A program made the position numbers and the translations under genes. Below are positions 38,417 to 46,475 of a DNA stretch of 64,000 nt, piece by piece. The notes beneath the pieces were generated by a model that did not search any database, was not told where the DNA came from, and saw only the letters and a program-made list of their open reading frames with translations. This stretch comes from Rhodobacteraceae bacterium WFHF2C18 (lineage in GTDB: Bacteria; Pseudomonadota; Alphaproteobacteria; Rhodobacterales; Rhodobacteraceae): positions 372,001 to 436,000 of the forward strand of contig NHTQ01000001.1 of NCBI GenBank assembly GCA_002166865.1, written 5' to 3'. Position 1 is the first letter of the stretch. Each line of letters starts with the position of its first letter.

Positions 38417-39172
38417 TCACGAGCTTTCCGCCGGCCCGGCATTGACGTAGGTGATCACGGGCCACTCACCCTGGCGCAGCGCCGACTTGGCCATCCATCC
38501 CATTGAATCGCCGAATCGCGCCCGGCACCAGATGCCGTCCGAGGTGGTCAGGCAGGCGTTGACGGTGACGGTGGAGTCGGGCGGGACGGTCCCGATGACA
38601 GCGGCGCCGCGGCGTGGTTGGTTGCGCACGTTGAGCTTGACCAGCACATCGATTCTGGCCGTCTCCTCCTTGAAGTCGGGGGCTTTCGTCGCCGAGGGCT
38701 CCACGCAGTCGGCCGTGTAGCCGAGGTAATAGCACCCGTGCTTTCTGATCGCGGAGGACAAGGCGGCCTTTGCGCCGCTGCCGGTTTCGCGTTCGAGAAC
38801 CATGGCATTGGGCGGGTTCACATAGTCGCCGGACAGGCGCTGCGGATTGCCCCCCAGGGCCGCGATCGGCTGCCCCTCTGCGGATGAAAGCACGATCTTG
38901 CCTGACTCGACCCGCCAGGTAATGCCCTCTGCGAGCGGGCCCGTGCAATTGTCCGTCGCGGCCTTCAGCGGGGCCGCGTCGTCGCCCGCCACGCCGACGT
39001 CTTCGAGAAGGATGCGGCAGGGGTTGCCATCGTCGCCGAAGGAATCGTCAAACACATACCACGCGCCGGAGAAGGCTTCGCGCAGTTCCTCGGCGCTTTG
39101 CGCCACGGCGGGCTGAGCGAAGGCCGAGCCGATCAGGGCAACCAACGCCACGTTGCGGATGCTGGGGGTCAT
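38417..39172 (-). CDS. Secreted protein with Inh-like protease-inhibitor domain and SH3 domain
   Basis: 251 aa. Signal peptide (ALVALIGSAFAQPAVA). Residues 27-130 have the pattern of AprI/Inh inhibitors: GAWYVFDD, a Cys52...Cys76 pair able to form the family disulfide, a Trp-containing TWRVESGKIVL strand and RLSGDY. Residues about 173-232 look like a bacterial SH3 domain (LNVRNQP, WMAKSAL). Inh proteins block secreted serralysin-type metalloproteases. It is the last gene after csgH (18-base gap), which suggests a role in protecting or anchoring the curli-like fibre. The Inh call is by pattern only. Confidence 0.65.
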   Translation of the reverse strand: MTPSIRNVALVALIGSAFAQPAVAQSAEELREAFSGAWYVFDDSFGDDGNPCRILLEDVGVAGDDAAPLKAATDNCTGPLAEGITWRVESGKIVLSSAEGQPIAALGGNPQRLSGDYVNPPNAMVLERETGSGAKAALSSAIRKHGCYYLGYTADCVEPSATKAPDFKEETARIDVLVKLNVRNQPRRGAAVIGTVPPDSTVTVNACLTTSDGIWCRARFGDSMGWMAKSALRQGEWPVITYVNAGPAESS

Positions 39173-39190
39173 GTAAGTCGATTTCTCTTT

Positions 39191-39592
39191 TCAATCCGGG
39201 ATTTCGCGGGTGATCCGCTGTGTAACACGATAAACGGTGCGGGCCCCTTCGGACAAGACCAAGGTGACCTCGAGCGTCCCTTCATCGGCCATCGAGATAT
39301 TGCTTGTGGCAATTTCGCTGCGCTCGCCGCGCCCTGTCTGCACCTGGCGCGCCTGGCGGGTCTGGATGCGCCCGCTCTCGTCGTCTTTCAGGACGGTGAG
39401 TTCCGCATCGATCACGGCCGATCCGCGACCGTCGACAGCGGCCGATATCCGGTATCCGCTTTCCGTCGGGACGATCTTCAACGTGCCCACGGCGGGGTGG
39501 TCCCCGGCAATCCCGGGGGTCGCGATCACCGCGGCCAATCCCGCCCCCCCCAGCATGAACCGAAGGCGGCGGGGCCAATTCCTGCGTGCCAT
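39191..39592 (-). CDS. csgH: CsgH-like curlin-binding periplasmic chaperone
   Basis: 133 aa. Signal peptide (GGAGLAAVIATPGIAG), then a small all-beta domain. The central part (Q-T-R-Q-A-R followed by an S-N-I-S strand and LEVTLVLSEG) resembles CsgH, the alphaproteobacterial counterpart of CsgC that stops curlins aggregating in the periplasm. No Cys is seen. It is 14 bases downstream of a curlin gene, which fits the role. Confidence 0.75.
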   Translation of the reverse strand: MARRNWPRRLRFMLGGAGLAAVIATPGIAGDHPAVGTLKIVPTESGYRISAAVDGRGSAVIDAELTVLKDDESGRIQTRQARQVQTGRGERSEIATSNISMADEGTLEVTLVLSEGARTVYRVTQRITREIPD

Positions 39593-39606
39593 GGTGACGC
39601 CCCGGA

Positions 39607-40356
39607 TTACTGGCTACCCAACGGCCGCTGGATGATCGTGATCTGCCCGCCTCCGGCGGATGAGACCACATTTGCCGGAAGCGTCGATGAGGTGTTGTTG
39701 CCTTGGACCGTGAAGGAGACAGAAGCCCCCGCGGTGTCGACGTTCAAATCGGTGGTGTTTCCATCTCCGATTTGTGCCAGAGTTCCTTGGCTATCGGTCC
39801 CCGAAACAATGACAGTTGCGGTGTTGCCATTCCCTTCCTGCAACAGAGAGGCGAGGGCAGCGCTATCTGACGTGCTCAAAGTCCCAGTGTTTCCATTGCC
39901 GTTTTGAAACAGCAACACTTCTCCCGACTTGGCCGTGATGCCCTCGATGCCTGTGCTATTATTGTCTCCGATCTGGCGCAGGCCCACGAAAGTGTCGGAA
40001 CCGGTGACTGTGATCGCGGCTTCGTTCCCAATCCCGTCCTGGGTTGCTGCGCCCGCCGTGTCCGCGGTGATCAAGGGCGTACCAGGCGTAAGGAATTCGA
40101 TTTCGTTGCCGTTGGCACCTTGCTTGACGTCAATACTGACGGCATCATCCGGGTTGGTCTCGGTGCGCTTGACTCCGGCGACGATTGATCCGTCCGCGGC
40201 GGTCTGGTCGATGCTCAGGGAATTTCCCGTATTCGCGGTCACGGGCGTTTTTTGCAGGACAGTCGCGTTGTTGCCGCTTCCGGCAACCGCCATGCCGCCG
40301 GCCGCGACACAGGCGGCGGTGGTCAGGGTAAGAATGGTCTTGGCGCGCAGTTTCAT
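39607..40356 (-). CDS. Curlin-repeat protein (CsgA-like)
   Basis: 249 aa. Signal peptide (TTAACVAAGGMAVAG). The mature part has irregular repeats with the curlin signature of Gln/Asn and Gly spaced as Q-X-G-X-X-N: LRQIGDNNSTG, LFQNGNGNTG, LQEGNGNTAT, AQIGDGNTTD. About five to six units, each folding as a strand-loop-strand of the amyloid. Ends with a proline-containing non-repeat tail. Probably a structural subunit. 34 bases after the CsgB-like gene. Confidence 0.8.
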   Translation of the reverse strand: MKLRAKTILTLTTAACVAAGGMAVAGSGNNATVLQKTPVTANTGNSLSIDQTAADGSIVAGVKRTETNPDDAVSIDVKQGANGNEIEFLTPGTPLITADTAGAATQDGIGNEAAITVTGSDTFVGLRQIGDNNSTGIEGITAKSGEVLLFQNGNGNTGTLSTSDSAALASLLQEGNGNTATVIVSGTDSQGTLAQIGDGNTTDLNVDTAGASVSFTVQGNNTSSTLPANVVSSAGGGQITIIQRPLGSQ

Positions 40357-40390
40357 TGCAAATCCCCCTTAGAATGGTGAGACCATACCA

Positions 40391-40864
40391 TCAATTCTGG
40401 GAGATGACCACCGAATTGCGCGTGCCGGCCTGGGTTACGCCGGCGGTGTTTCCCTGGCCGGCTTGCGCGATGCTGACAATGTTGGCGCGCCCCTGTGAAC
40501 TGACCGTGGCCTGGTGCGAGCGCCCGGATTGCCGAACGGCGAACTGGTGGCCTTCGCCGGCGAAACTGGCCGTGAGGATATGCGCGCTGCCTGTCTGCAC
40601 CACACGACCGGGGCGCAGGGACGCGACGGTGCTCCGCGCCCAGTCGTCGCCCAGCAGCAGCGAGTCCTCCTCCTGCAGGTGCAGGCTGGCCCGATGGCCG
40701 CCGTCGTCGGACTGCTCGATCACCAGTCGGTCCTCCGACGGTGCGCCGGAGCGCGTGAGAACGTTCTCGTTGTCCTGGGCCTCTGCGGCCGCGGCAAAGC
40801 CGGCCCATGCCATGCAGAGAGCCGCCAGGAAGCCGCGGGGAATTCGCCGTTGCGTGGGTATCAT
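40391..40864 (-). CDS. Curlin-repeat protein (CsgB-like minor/nucleator candidate)
   Basis: 157 aa from ATG at 40864, preceded by a basic stretch and a signal peptide (LAALCMAWAGFAAAAEA). The C-terminal 60 residues carry three to four curlin repeats (VRQSGRSHQATV, SSQGRANIVSIAQAGQGN, TQAGTRNSVVISQ). The N-terminal mature part (about residues 35-95) is not repetitive. Small size and position before the CsgA-like gene suggest a nucleator, as with E. coli CsgB; this is inferred. It lies just after the terminator that follows csgG. Confidence 0.72.
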   Translation of the reverse strand: MIPTQRRIPRGFLAALCMAWAGFAAAAEAQDNENVLTRSGAPSEDRLVIEQSDDGGHRASLHLQEEDSLLLGDDWARSTVASLRPGRVVQTGSAHILTASFAGEGHQFAVRQSGRSHQATVSSQGRANIVSIAQAGQGNTAGVTQAGTRNSVVISQN

Positions 40865-40965
40865 GAACCTGTTCCTCGATCCGTCCGATGTGTCGAGGGC
40901 AGCAGGCCACGGAAATTGGGCAGATATGGGACGAACCCGAGGCGTCCACGCGGAGAGGTTCGTCA

Positions 40966-40997
40966 CGAAAAAAGGCGGCCGTGGTGCCGGCCGCCTT
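40966..40997 (-). terminator. Rho-independent terminator downstream of csgG
   Basis: On the minus strand AAGGCGGCC and GGCCGCCTT form a 9-bp stem with an 8-base loop, then a run of T (complement of six A at 40968-40973). It begins about 24 bases after the csgG stop. Confidence 0.85.
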
Positions 40998-41020
40998 CGG
41001 AAAACGGTATCAGGACGCCT

Positions 41021-42031
41021 TCAGCCCAGCGTTTCCCCGTTCGGGGGCGGCGGTGCCGGGGCCGATTCGGGTTCCTTGGTCTGGGTGCGCACCTTCACCG
41101 GGCGCATCGCCGGCCGGGTCTGGGGAATGGCCGAGGGATTGCGCGTGTTGGGACGGGCCACGTAGCTTTCGGAGGGGGGCACGTCGCCGTTGAACAGCTC
41201 CGTGCGATAGCCCTTGATGAAGGCCCGCTCCGCCTTTTCGTTCTCGAAGCTCCAGATGTCACGCATGGCGCCCTCGGCGATCAGCGCCATCACGGCCTTT
41301 TCCATGGATTGCTGCACGGCGATCTGGCGCGGCTCGTTCGTGCTGTAACCGGTCTCGGCCTCGAGAAGCTCGTCCAGTTCGATGTAGCGGAACACGTCGC
41401 CCTGGTCCTTGATCGATGCGATCGGCTTGCGCACGACGACGTTGGCCAGAACCTCGCCGGTCTCGGTCGAGACGGCGCGGAGGTTCACGCTGACCACGTC
41501 GTATTTCCACTCGCGGTTGGCACCGATGCCCAGGTAGCGCGCGCCCACGCCACCGGTCGTCATGTTGGTGTCGTAGCCGACGATGCCGCCGGTGATGATG
41601 ATTCCCGCGTGCATGAGCGGGCCCAGCACGCTGGGGTCGATGTTCTGTTCGCCGCGGTACTGCTGGCGCATCCGTTCGATGATCTGCCGTTCCTGGACGA
41701 CCGATTCGAGGCTCGACCGGTCGAGCACCGCGAACCACCGCCCCTCGCCGGCGTCCTGGAGCGCCTTGATCAGGAGCGGCGCGCCCGCCTGGGTGACGGC
41801 GCGGGACAGGGATTGCACCCTGTCGCGCTCCTTGTACTGGCCGGTGAGGTCGGGGAAGTCATAGACGGCGACAATCTGTCGCTGAGCGGGTGGCGCGATC
41901 TGGCGCAACACCCGGTTTTGCGTGGTCAGGTTGCCCACACTCGCGCCGTGCGTGCCTTCGTAGAGCTTCTCGCTCCGCGCGCAGCCGCCGACGAGCGCCA
42001 CGGCCACGAGCGACGCCAGAATCCTGGACAT
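41021..42031 (-). CDS. csgG: CsgG-like curli outer-membrane secretion channel lipoprotein
   Basis: 336 aa from ATG at 42031. Lipobox VGGC with Cys17. The domain that follows (YDFPDLTGQYKERD, GRWFAVLDRSSLESVVQERQI, GGIVGYDTNMTTGGVGARYLGIG, VVSVNLRAVSTETGEVL) matches CsgG, the nonameric pore that exports curlins. Longer than E. coli CsgG (277 aa) by a C-terminal Pro-rich tail, including APAPPPP. No CsgE is seen to plug the pore. Confidence 0.92.
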   Translation of the reverse strand: MSRILASLVAVALVGGCARSEKLYEGTHGASVGNLTTQNRVLRQIAPPAQRQIVAVYDFPDLTGQYKERDRVQSLSRAVTQAGAPLLIKALQDAGEGRWFAVLDRSSLESVVQERQIIERMRQQYRGEQNIDPSVLGPLMHAGIIITGGIVGYDTNMTTGGVGARYLGIGANREWKYDVVSVNLRAVSTETGEVLANVVVRKPIASIKDQGDVFRYIELDELLEAETGYSTNEPRQIAVQQSMEKAVMALIAEGAMRDIWSFENEKAERAFIKGYRTELFNGDVPPSESYVARPNTRNPSAIPQTRPAMRPVKVRTQTKEPESAPAPPPPNGETLG

Positions 42032-42113
42032 GCCAGATCTGTTCCGAAACACTTGTCCCAATGCGTCCTGTCCCTTTCTTGTCCGCGCGCGCAGGTTGTC
42101 GCGGCTGTCCTGT

Positions 42114-42596
42114 TCAGCCGTTGGAGGTGACGAGTTGCGGCACGGTGATCGTTGTCGAAGTCCCGTCAAGCAGGTCGATGATGTCCAGCGTGATCGCCTC
42201 CGGCGTGCGCTCGAACGTGATGGTCGTATCCCCGAATTCGACGGTGCCCTGCTCCTGCGGATCCTCCCCGAAGATGGCCTCGGTGACCTCGGCCGACAGG
42301 GCCGACAGCAGCCGCCCCTCCAGCTGGCGCACGAAGAGGTCCGCGCGGCTGTCGCGCCCGTCGTCGGCACCGTCGCCGACACCGCCGATCCCGCCCCGGC
42401 GGCCGTCGTCCGCGTCGGCGGCCGTGGCCTCGCGCTGCGCGTTGGCGATGGACAGCAGGTGCCCGCTGTTGCCGGGGTTGCCCCCGAAACTGGGGTTGAT
42501 GAACTGGAAGGTCAGATCCCCCGCCGACACGGCGCCGCCGCCCGTCCCGAGCGCCAGGGCCGTCGCAATCTGCAAGAAAAGTGGTTTTTTGAGCAT
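42114..42596 (-). CDS. csgF: CsgF-like curli assembly protein
   Basis: 160 aa from ATG at 42596. Signal peptide (QIATALALGTGGGAVSA), then the diagnostic N-terminal segment LTFQFINPSFGG with GNSGHLLSIANAQ that in E. coli CsgF binds the CsgG pore. A C-terminal beta domain follows. Insertion of a Gly/Asp-rich stretch (about residues 60-85) is unlike E. coli. 82 bases before csgG. Confidence 0.92.
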   Translation of the reverse strand: MLKKPLFLQIATALALGTGGGAVSAGDLTFQFINPSFGGNPGNSGHLLSIANAQREATAADADDGRRGGIGGVGDGADDGRDSRADLFVRQLEGRLLSALSAEVTEAIFGEDPQEQGTVEFGDTTITFERTPEAITLDIIDLLDGTSTTITVPQLVTSNG

Positions 42597-43317
42597 TTTC
42601 GCCCCCCGGTGATTCCGGCGCACAATGGTATAGTCGGTGATCTATTTCCAGTGTCCTACCAGCAAATTGGGTCAAAGATGTGCCGGTCGGGCGCGCCATG
42701 CCCAACATAAGCTGAAACTGTTGCGCGCGGGGCACAGGGGTGCCGGCCCGCCTGGCCCTCGCGTTCGCGAAAGCCGCGGCGGCGGGCGGGGCGCGGCAGG
42801 GACTCATGGCAGCATCGTGGCGCCCAAATCGTGACGCGATTCGCGGGGCCTGCCGGCGCCGTTCTGCGGCATAACCGCAACAATACGGCGCGGATAGGCC
42901 TCTTGTTTGCGAAAGGGATACAAACGACGCGCGCGGCCAGCAACCGCAGGTAGAAAAACGGCTGAAAATGGGCGCAACCGTGTAAAACTGTTGCCAGCCC
43001 CGTGGCCGGTTAAGTATTCATTAACGCGGAATGACGCGCCGGTCCCGTGGCAGACGCCGAGGGCCCGGACGAGGGAGGCGCAAGATGCCGACGCATGCCG
43101 CAGTATCGGATATCGCCTCGGGCCCCGATGGGCCCGTTCCTCCGGCGTTTGGGGGCCATTTCAATTTTCCGTCCGGCGGTCGCACGGCCGGCGGGCGGCA
43201 CATTCAAGAGGCGGGTACCAGCCCGCTCGATCGAGCAGTGAAACGTCCCGCGGACGGCGGCAAGCCGGCCTGCCGGGGCATCAAGAGCGGCTCAACGCAA
43301 TTGACGAGGATATTGTC
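42597..43317. other. Intergenic region between csgF and the long curlin genes
   Basis: 721 bases without a supported gene. Divergent promoters of the csgF operon and of the long-curlin gene are expected. A perfect TTAA-N7-TTAA site lies at 43010-43024. The region is less GC-rich near 42600-42700. Short open frames on both strands lack ribosome sites and look like chance. Confidence 0.6.
43010..43024. promoter_or_regulatory. CtrA-type site (perfect TTAA-N7-TTAA)
   Basis: TTAA-GTATTCA-TTAA, followed by C as in the TTAAC consensus half-site. About 290 bases before the long-curlin start and 410 before csgF. CtrA controls motility, competence and GTA genes in Rhodobacterales; control of curlins by it is inferred from this site alone. 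Confidence 0.5.
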
Positions 43318-44856
43318 ATGAAACTCTCTAAGCTTCTTCTCACCTCCACCACCGCGCTCGGCCTGTCGATGTCGGCGGCTGTCGCTGACAACAACGAAGC
43401 GTTCACCGATCAGCAAGGCAACAACAACGACGCGCAGATCGACCAGACGGCGGCGGACAACTCGACGGTTGGCATCGAAACGCCGGCCGGCAACGTGAAC
43501 GGCCCCGCCCTTCAGGACGGAAACAACAATACGCTGTCCATTGAACAGATCGGCACCAGCAACAACGTCGCAGAAGACACCTTGTCCGGTGCACTCGTCC
43601 AGTCGGGCCTGACGCAGGACGGCAACGACAACGACATGACCATCCTGCAGAGCCGTACGGGTGGCGTCACGACGTTCGGCAACATGTTGAAATGGGCCGA
43701 GCAAGACGGCAATCGCAACGAGTTGTCGATCAATCAGACCTCTGACGGCGGCACCAACACCGCCAACGCCTCGCAGACAGGCAATGACAACGTCGCGGAG
43801 GTTAGCCAGAGCAACACTGCCACTGGCACGAACTTCTCGAACAACAACTTCGTGTCGCAAAGCAGCAGCCCGACCGCCGGAACCGGTGGTGTCGTGCAGG
43901 ATGGCAACCGCAACGAAGCCTATGTCGATCAGGACGGTTACGACCTTCGGCTCAGCCGCCTTGAGCAGACCGGCAACGAAAACTTTGCCGACGTGGACAT
44001 GGTAGGCAACGACATCGGCAACGGTGGCCTGACCCCGGGTTTCTCTGGCGCAAGCAACGCCAGCGGTTCGGTTGTCGCGCAAACGGGCAATCGGAACGAT
44101 ACCGACATGTTCCTGAGCGGGGTTGGCGTGGTCTACGGCGTCAAGCAGATCGGTAACGACAACCTGGCGCAGAACATCAGTGTGACCGGTGACGACAACT
44201 CGATCGGGGTTGGCCAGTACGGCAACCGGAACGAGATTGCGCTGGCAAATGTGGCCAACAGAGAGAACAGCATCGGCATCAACCAGACCGGCAACGACAA
44301 CTTTGCCTGGGCCGACGTGACTCGCATCGGCAACGATGTCCTGATCGGCCAGTACGGCAACCGGAACGAGACGTACTTCCTGTCCGCCGCCGATTACAGC
44401 GAGGCGACGCTCGAAGTCACGGGGAACGACAACCGTCTGCGCGGCTTTCAGGACGGCCGGGACAACCTGATGGACGTCGACTTCCAGGGTAATAACAACA
44501 ACAACTGGCCCACTTCGCCCGGCTTCTCTGGTAAAGCTAAGATGGCCCGCGACTACGTGCGCGCCAATGGTACGCTGAACAGAGGTCCTGGGTTCAACGC
44601 CGCTGACTTCGCACAGGGCGACCTCTTCCAGGAGAATACGGGGGGCACAATTAACGGCCAGAACTCTCTGATCCTGACAGGTACGAACGCGAACAAGAAC
44701 GCCTTCGCAACCTACCAAGAGGGTGATAAAAACTCGATCATCGGGTCGATTTCGAACGGCAACTCCAACCAGGCCGTGGTCGCCCAGATCGGCGACAACA
44801 ACTCGGCCAGCTTCAGCCAGTCCGGCAGCTACAACAACACCGGTATCATGCAGTAA
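43318..44856 (+). CDS. Long curlin-repeat protein (512 aa)
   Basis: ATG at 43318 with a GACGAGGA site. Signal peptide (STTALGLSMSAAVA). The mature protein is Asn/Gly/Gln/Asp-rich throughout and consists of many curlin units with Q-X-G-X-X-N spacing (DQQGNNNDAQID, VQDGNRNEAYVDQ, KQIGNDNLAQ, GVGQYGNRNE twice, QIGDNNSASFSQSG). Two copies of a PGFSG motif break the pattern at about residues 240 and 403. More than three times E. coli CsgA (151 aa). Perhaps a main fibre subunit exported by CsgG. Its GC content is lower than its neighbours, as expected from Asn codons. Followed by a strong terminator. Confidence 0.88.
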   Translation: MKLSKLLLTSTTALGLSMSAAVADNNEAFTDQQGNNNDAQIDQTAADNSTVGIETPAGNVNGPALQDGNNNTLSIEQIGTSNNVAEDTLSGALVQSGLTQDGNDNDMTILQSRTGGVTTFGNMLKWAEQDGNRNELSINQTSDGGTNTANASQTGNDNVAEVSQSNTATGTNFSNNNFVSQSSSPTAGTGGVVQDGNRNEAYVDQDGYDLRLSRLEQTGNENFADVDMVGNDIGNGGLTPGFSGASNASGSVVAQTGNRNDTDMFLSGVGVVYGVKQIGNDNLAQNISVTGDDNSIGVGQYGNRNEIALANVANRENSIGINQTGNDNFAWADVTRIGNDVLIGQYGNRNETYFLSAADYSEATLEVTGNDNRLRGFQDGRDNLMDVDFQGNNNNNWPTSPGFSGKAKMARDYVRANGTLNRGPGFNAADFAQGDLFQENTGGTINGQNSLILTGTNANKNAFATYQEGDKNSIIGSISNGNSNQAVVAQIGDNNSASFSQSGSYNNTGIMQ

Positions 44857-44896
44857 TCGCCTGATAGTGGCCACGATCATTCATTCATGATCCTTC

Positions 44897-44930
44897 GGGT
44901 GCCCGGCTTGGCGTCGGGCACCCTTTTGGT
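44897..44930 (+). terminator. Rho-independent terminator after the long curlin gene
   Basis: Stem GGGTGCCCG (44897-44905) and CGGGCACCC (44915-44923), 9-base loop, then TTTTGGTTT. Confidence 0.9.
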
Positions 44931-44954
44931 TTAACCTTCCTGAAGGAGGGGGTC

Positions 44955-46388
44955 ATGCAGTTCTCAGCACTCTACCGCCCATGGCGCATCGCGGGCCCGG
45001 TGCTTGCGCTGGCCGCGTTTGCGGGGGCCGCGCAGGCGCAGGCCAACTCGAACAACGACGCGCAGATCGACCAGCTCGGCCGTGACAACGCCGCCCGGAT
45101 CGAACAGACCGGCAGCCTGAACCGGGCCGGCGCCGAAAGCCTGCCGATGGTGCAGAACGGTATTTTCAACGATCTCGACATCCGCCAACTCGGCCTTGGC
45201 AACGCGATCGGCCTGTCCGACCCGGGGCTGCGGCAGCTTGGCCGCGAGAATACCGAGACGATTTTCAACACAATCCTTATTGAGCAAACCGCAGATGGCA
45301 ATTCCGTCGGCAGTGTCCAACAACTCTCGCGCGGGAGCGTCACCAACGGGGCCAACACGCTGATCATCCGCCAGTCGGGCGAAGGTGGGCATAGCGTCGA
45401 GGAGGTCCGGCAAGAGCAGCTTTCGGGCCAGGCTGCGCAGACCGCCAAGATCACGCAAGCGGGGGATGGCAACCGCATCGCCCTGATCGACCAGTTCACC
45501 AACAGCTTGACACAGGGGGAGCCCAACCAGATCACCGTCGTCATGCGCGGCGTGCGCAACGGCACCAATCCCCTGACAGGCTACGCGGATGTGCCCGGGA
45601 TAATCAGTAACGCCCTGATCCAGGAGCCCGGCACCGAAGACGAACGGGGCAACGGCCACTTCATGGACCTGTGGATCACCGGAGACGGCAACGATTTCGG
45701 TATCCGCCAGCAGGGCCGCATGAACTCGGTCGGGTTCATCACGGTCAGCGGCGACCGTAACCAGTTCGGCCTGCGCCAGGACGGGACGGAGAACGACATC
45801 TCGCTCGCCCCGATCGAAGGGAACGACAATACCATCGGGGTCGATCAGCTTGGCACCAATAGTGCCGAGATCGATCTGGACACGCTGCCCGCCGGCGCGC
45901 GCAGCGATCGCAACGAGATCCTGGTCACCCAGTTCGGCACCAACACCGCCAGGATCCTGGTCGAGGGGGACGCCAACGACTTCACCGTCAACCAAGGTTA
46001 CGACGACAGCCGTGGCGGCGACAACACGGCCGAGATCCTGTTGAACGGTGACAACAACCTGGGCCGCCTCACGCAACGCGGCGACAATACCTTCGATCTG
46101 GATGTCGTCGGCTCCGACAACAACAATGTCGGCGGCTTCACCGGGGTTGCGGCCACGGGGGGCCTGATCCCGGGCGATTTCGACCAGATCGGAACCGGCA
46201 ACGACGCCCGGATCGCGGTGACGGGCGACGGCAACCGGTTCGCCTCCTTGCAGAGTGGTGCGGGGAACACGCTGCGGGCCACCGTGGAGGGGACGGGCAA
46301 CCAGTTCAGCGTCATCCAGCGGGGAACCGACAATTTCGCGCGTCTTCGGCAGGACGGGACGGGCAACACCGTGTCGGTGATCCAGTAA
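44955..46388 (+). CDS. Second long curlin-repeat protein (477 aa)
   Basis: ATG at 44955 with a very strong GAAGGAGG site. Signal peptide (GPVLALAAFAGAAQA). Repeats throughout with motifs such as AQIDQLGRDNAARIEQTG, IRQLGLGNAIG, LRQDGTENDIS, GVDQLGTNS, VTQFGTNTAR, LRQDGTGNTVSVIQ at the C-terminus. More degenerate in the middle (residues about 185-225, which lack the pattern). Starts 31 bases after the terminator of the preceding curlin gene, so it depends on read-through or a short promoter there. Stoichiometry with the 512-aa protein is unknown. Confidence 0.86.
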   Translation: MQFSALYRPWRIAGPVLALAAFAGAAQAQANSNNDAQIDQLGRDNAARIEQTGSLNRAGAESLPMVQNGIFNDLDIRQLGLGNAIGLSDPGLRQLGRENTETIFNTILIEQTADGNSVGSVQQLSRGSVTNGANTLIIRQSGEGGHSVEEVRQEQLSGQAAQTAKITQAGDGNRIALIDQFTNSLTQGEPNQITVVMRGVRNGTNPLTGYADVPGIISNALIQEPGTEDERGNGHFMDLWITGDGNDFGIRQQGRMNSVGFITVSGDRNQFGLRQDGTENDISLAPIEGNDNTIGVDQLGTNSAEIDLDTLPAGARSDRNEILVTQFGTNTARILVEGDANDFTVNQGYDDSRGGDNTAEILLNGDNNLGRLTQRGDNTFDLDVVGSDNNNVGGFTGVAATGGLIPGDFDQIGTGNDARIAVTGDGNRFASLQSGAGNTLRATVEGTGNQFSVIQRGTDNFARLRQDGTGNTVSVIQ

Positions 46389-46475
46389 CCGGTCCGGCCG
46401 CGCCCGTTGCAGGGCCCGGCGCACGCCGTAGGCATGGCGGGCGGGCGCACCCGAAGGGTAGCGCGTAACCCTGGG

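Noticed and set aside
42656-42943. Small minus-strand protein upstream of csgF
   Set aside because: No ribosome site, no recognisable features, and it occupies the expected promoter region.
43204-44880. 558-codon open frame antisense to the long curlin gene
   Set aside because: Mirror of the Asn/Gly-rich curlin repeats; Val/Asp-rich with no signal peptide motif or ribosome site.
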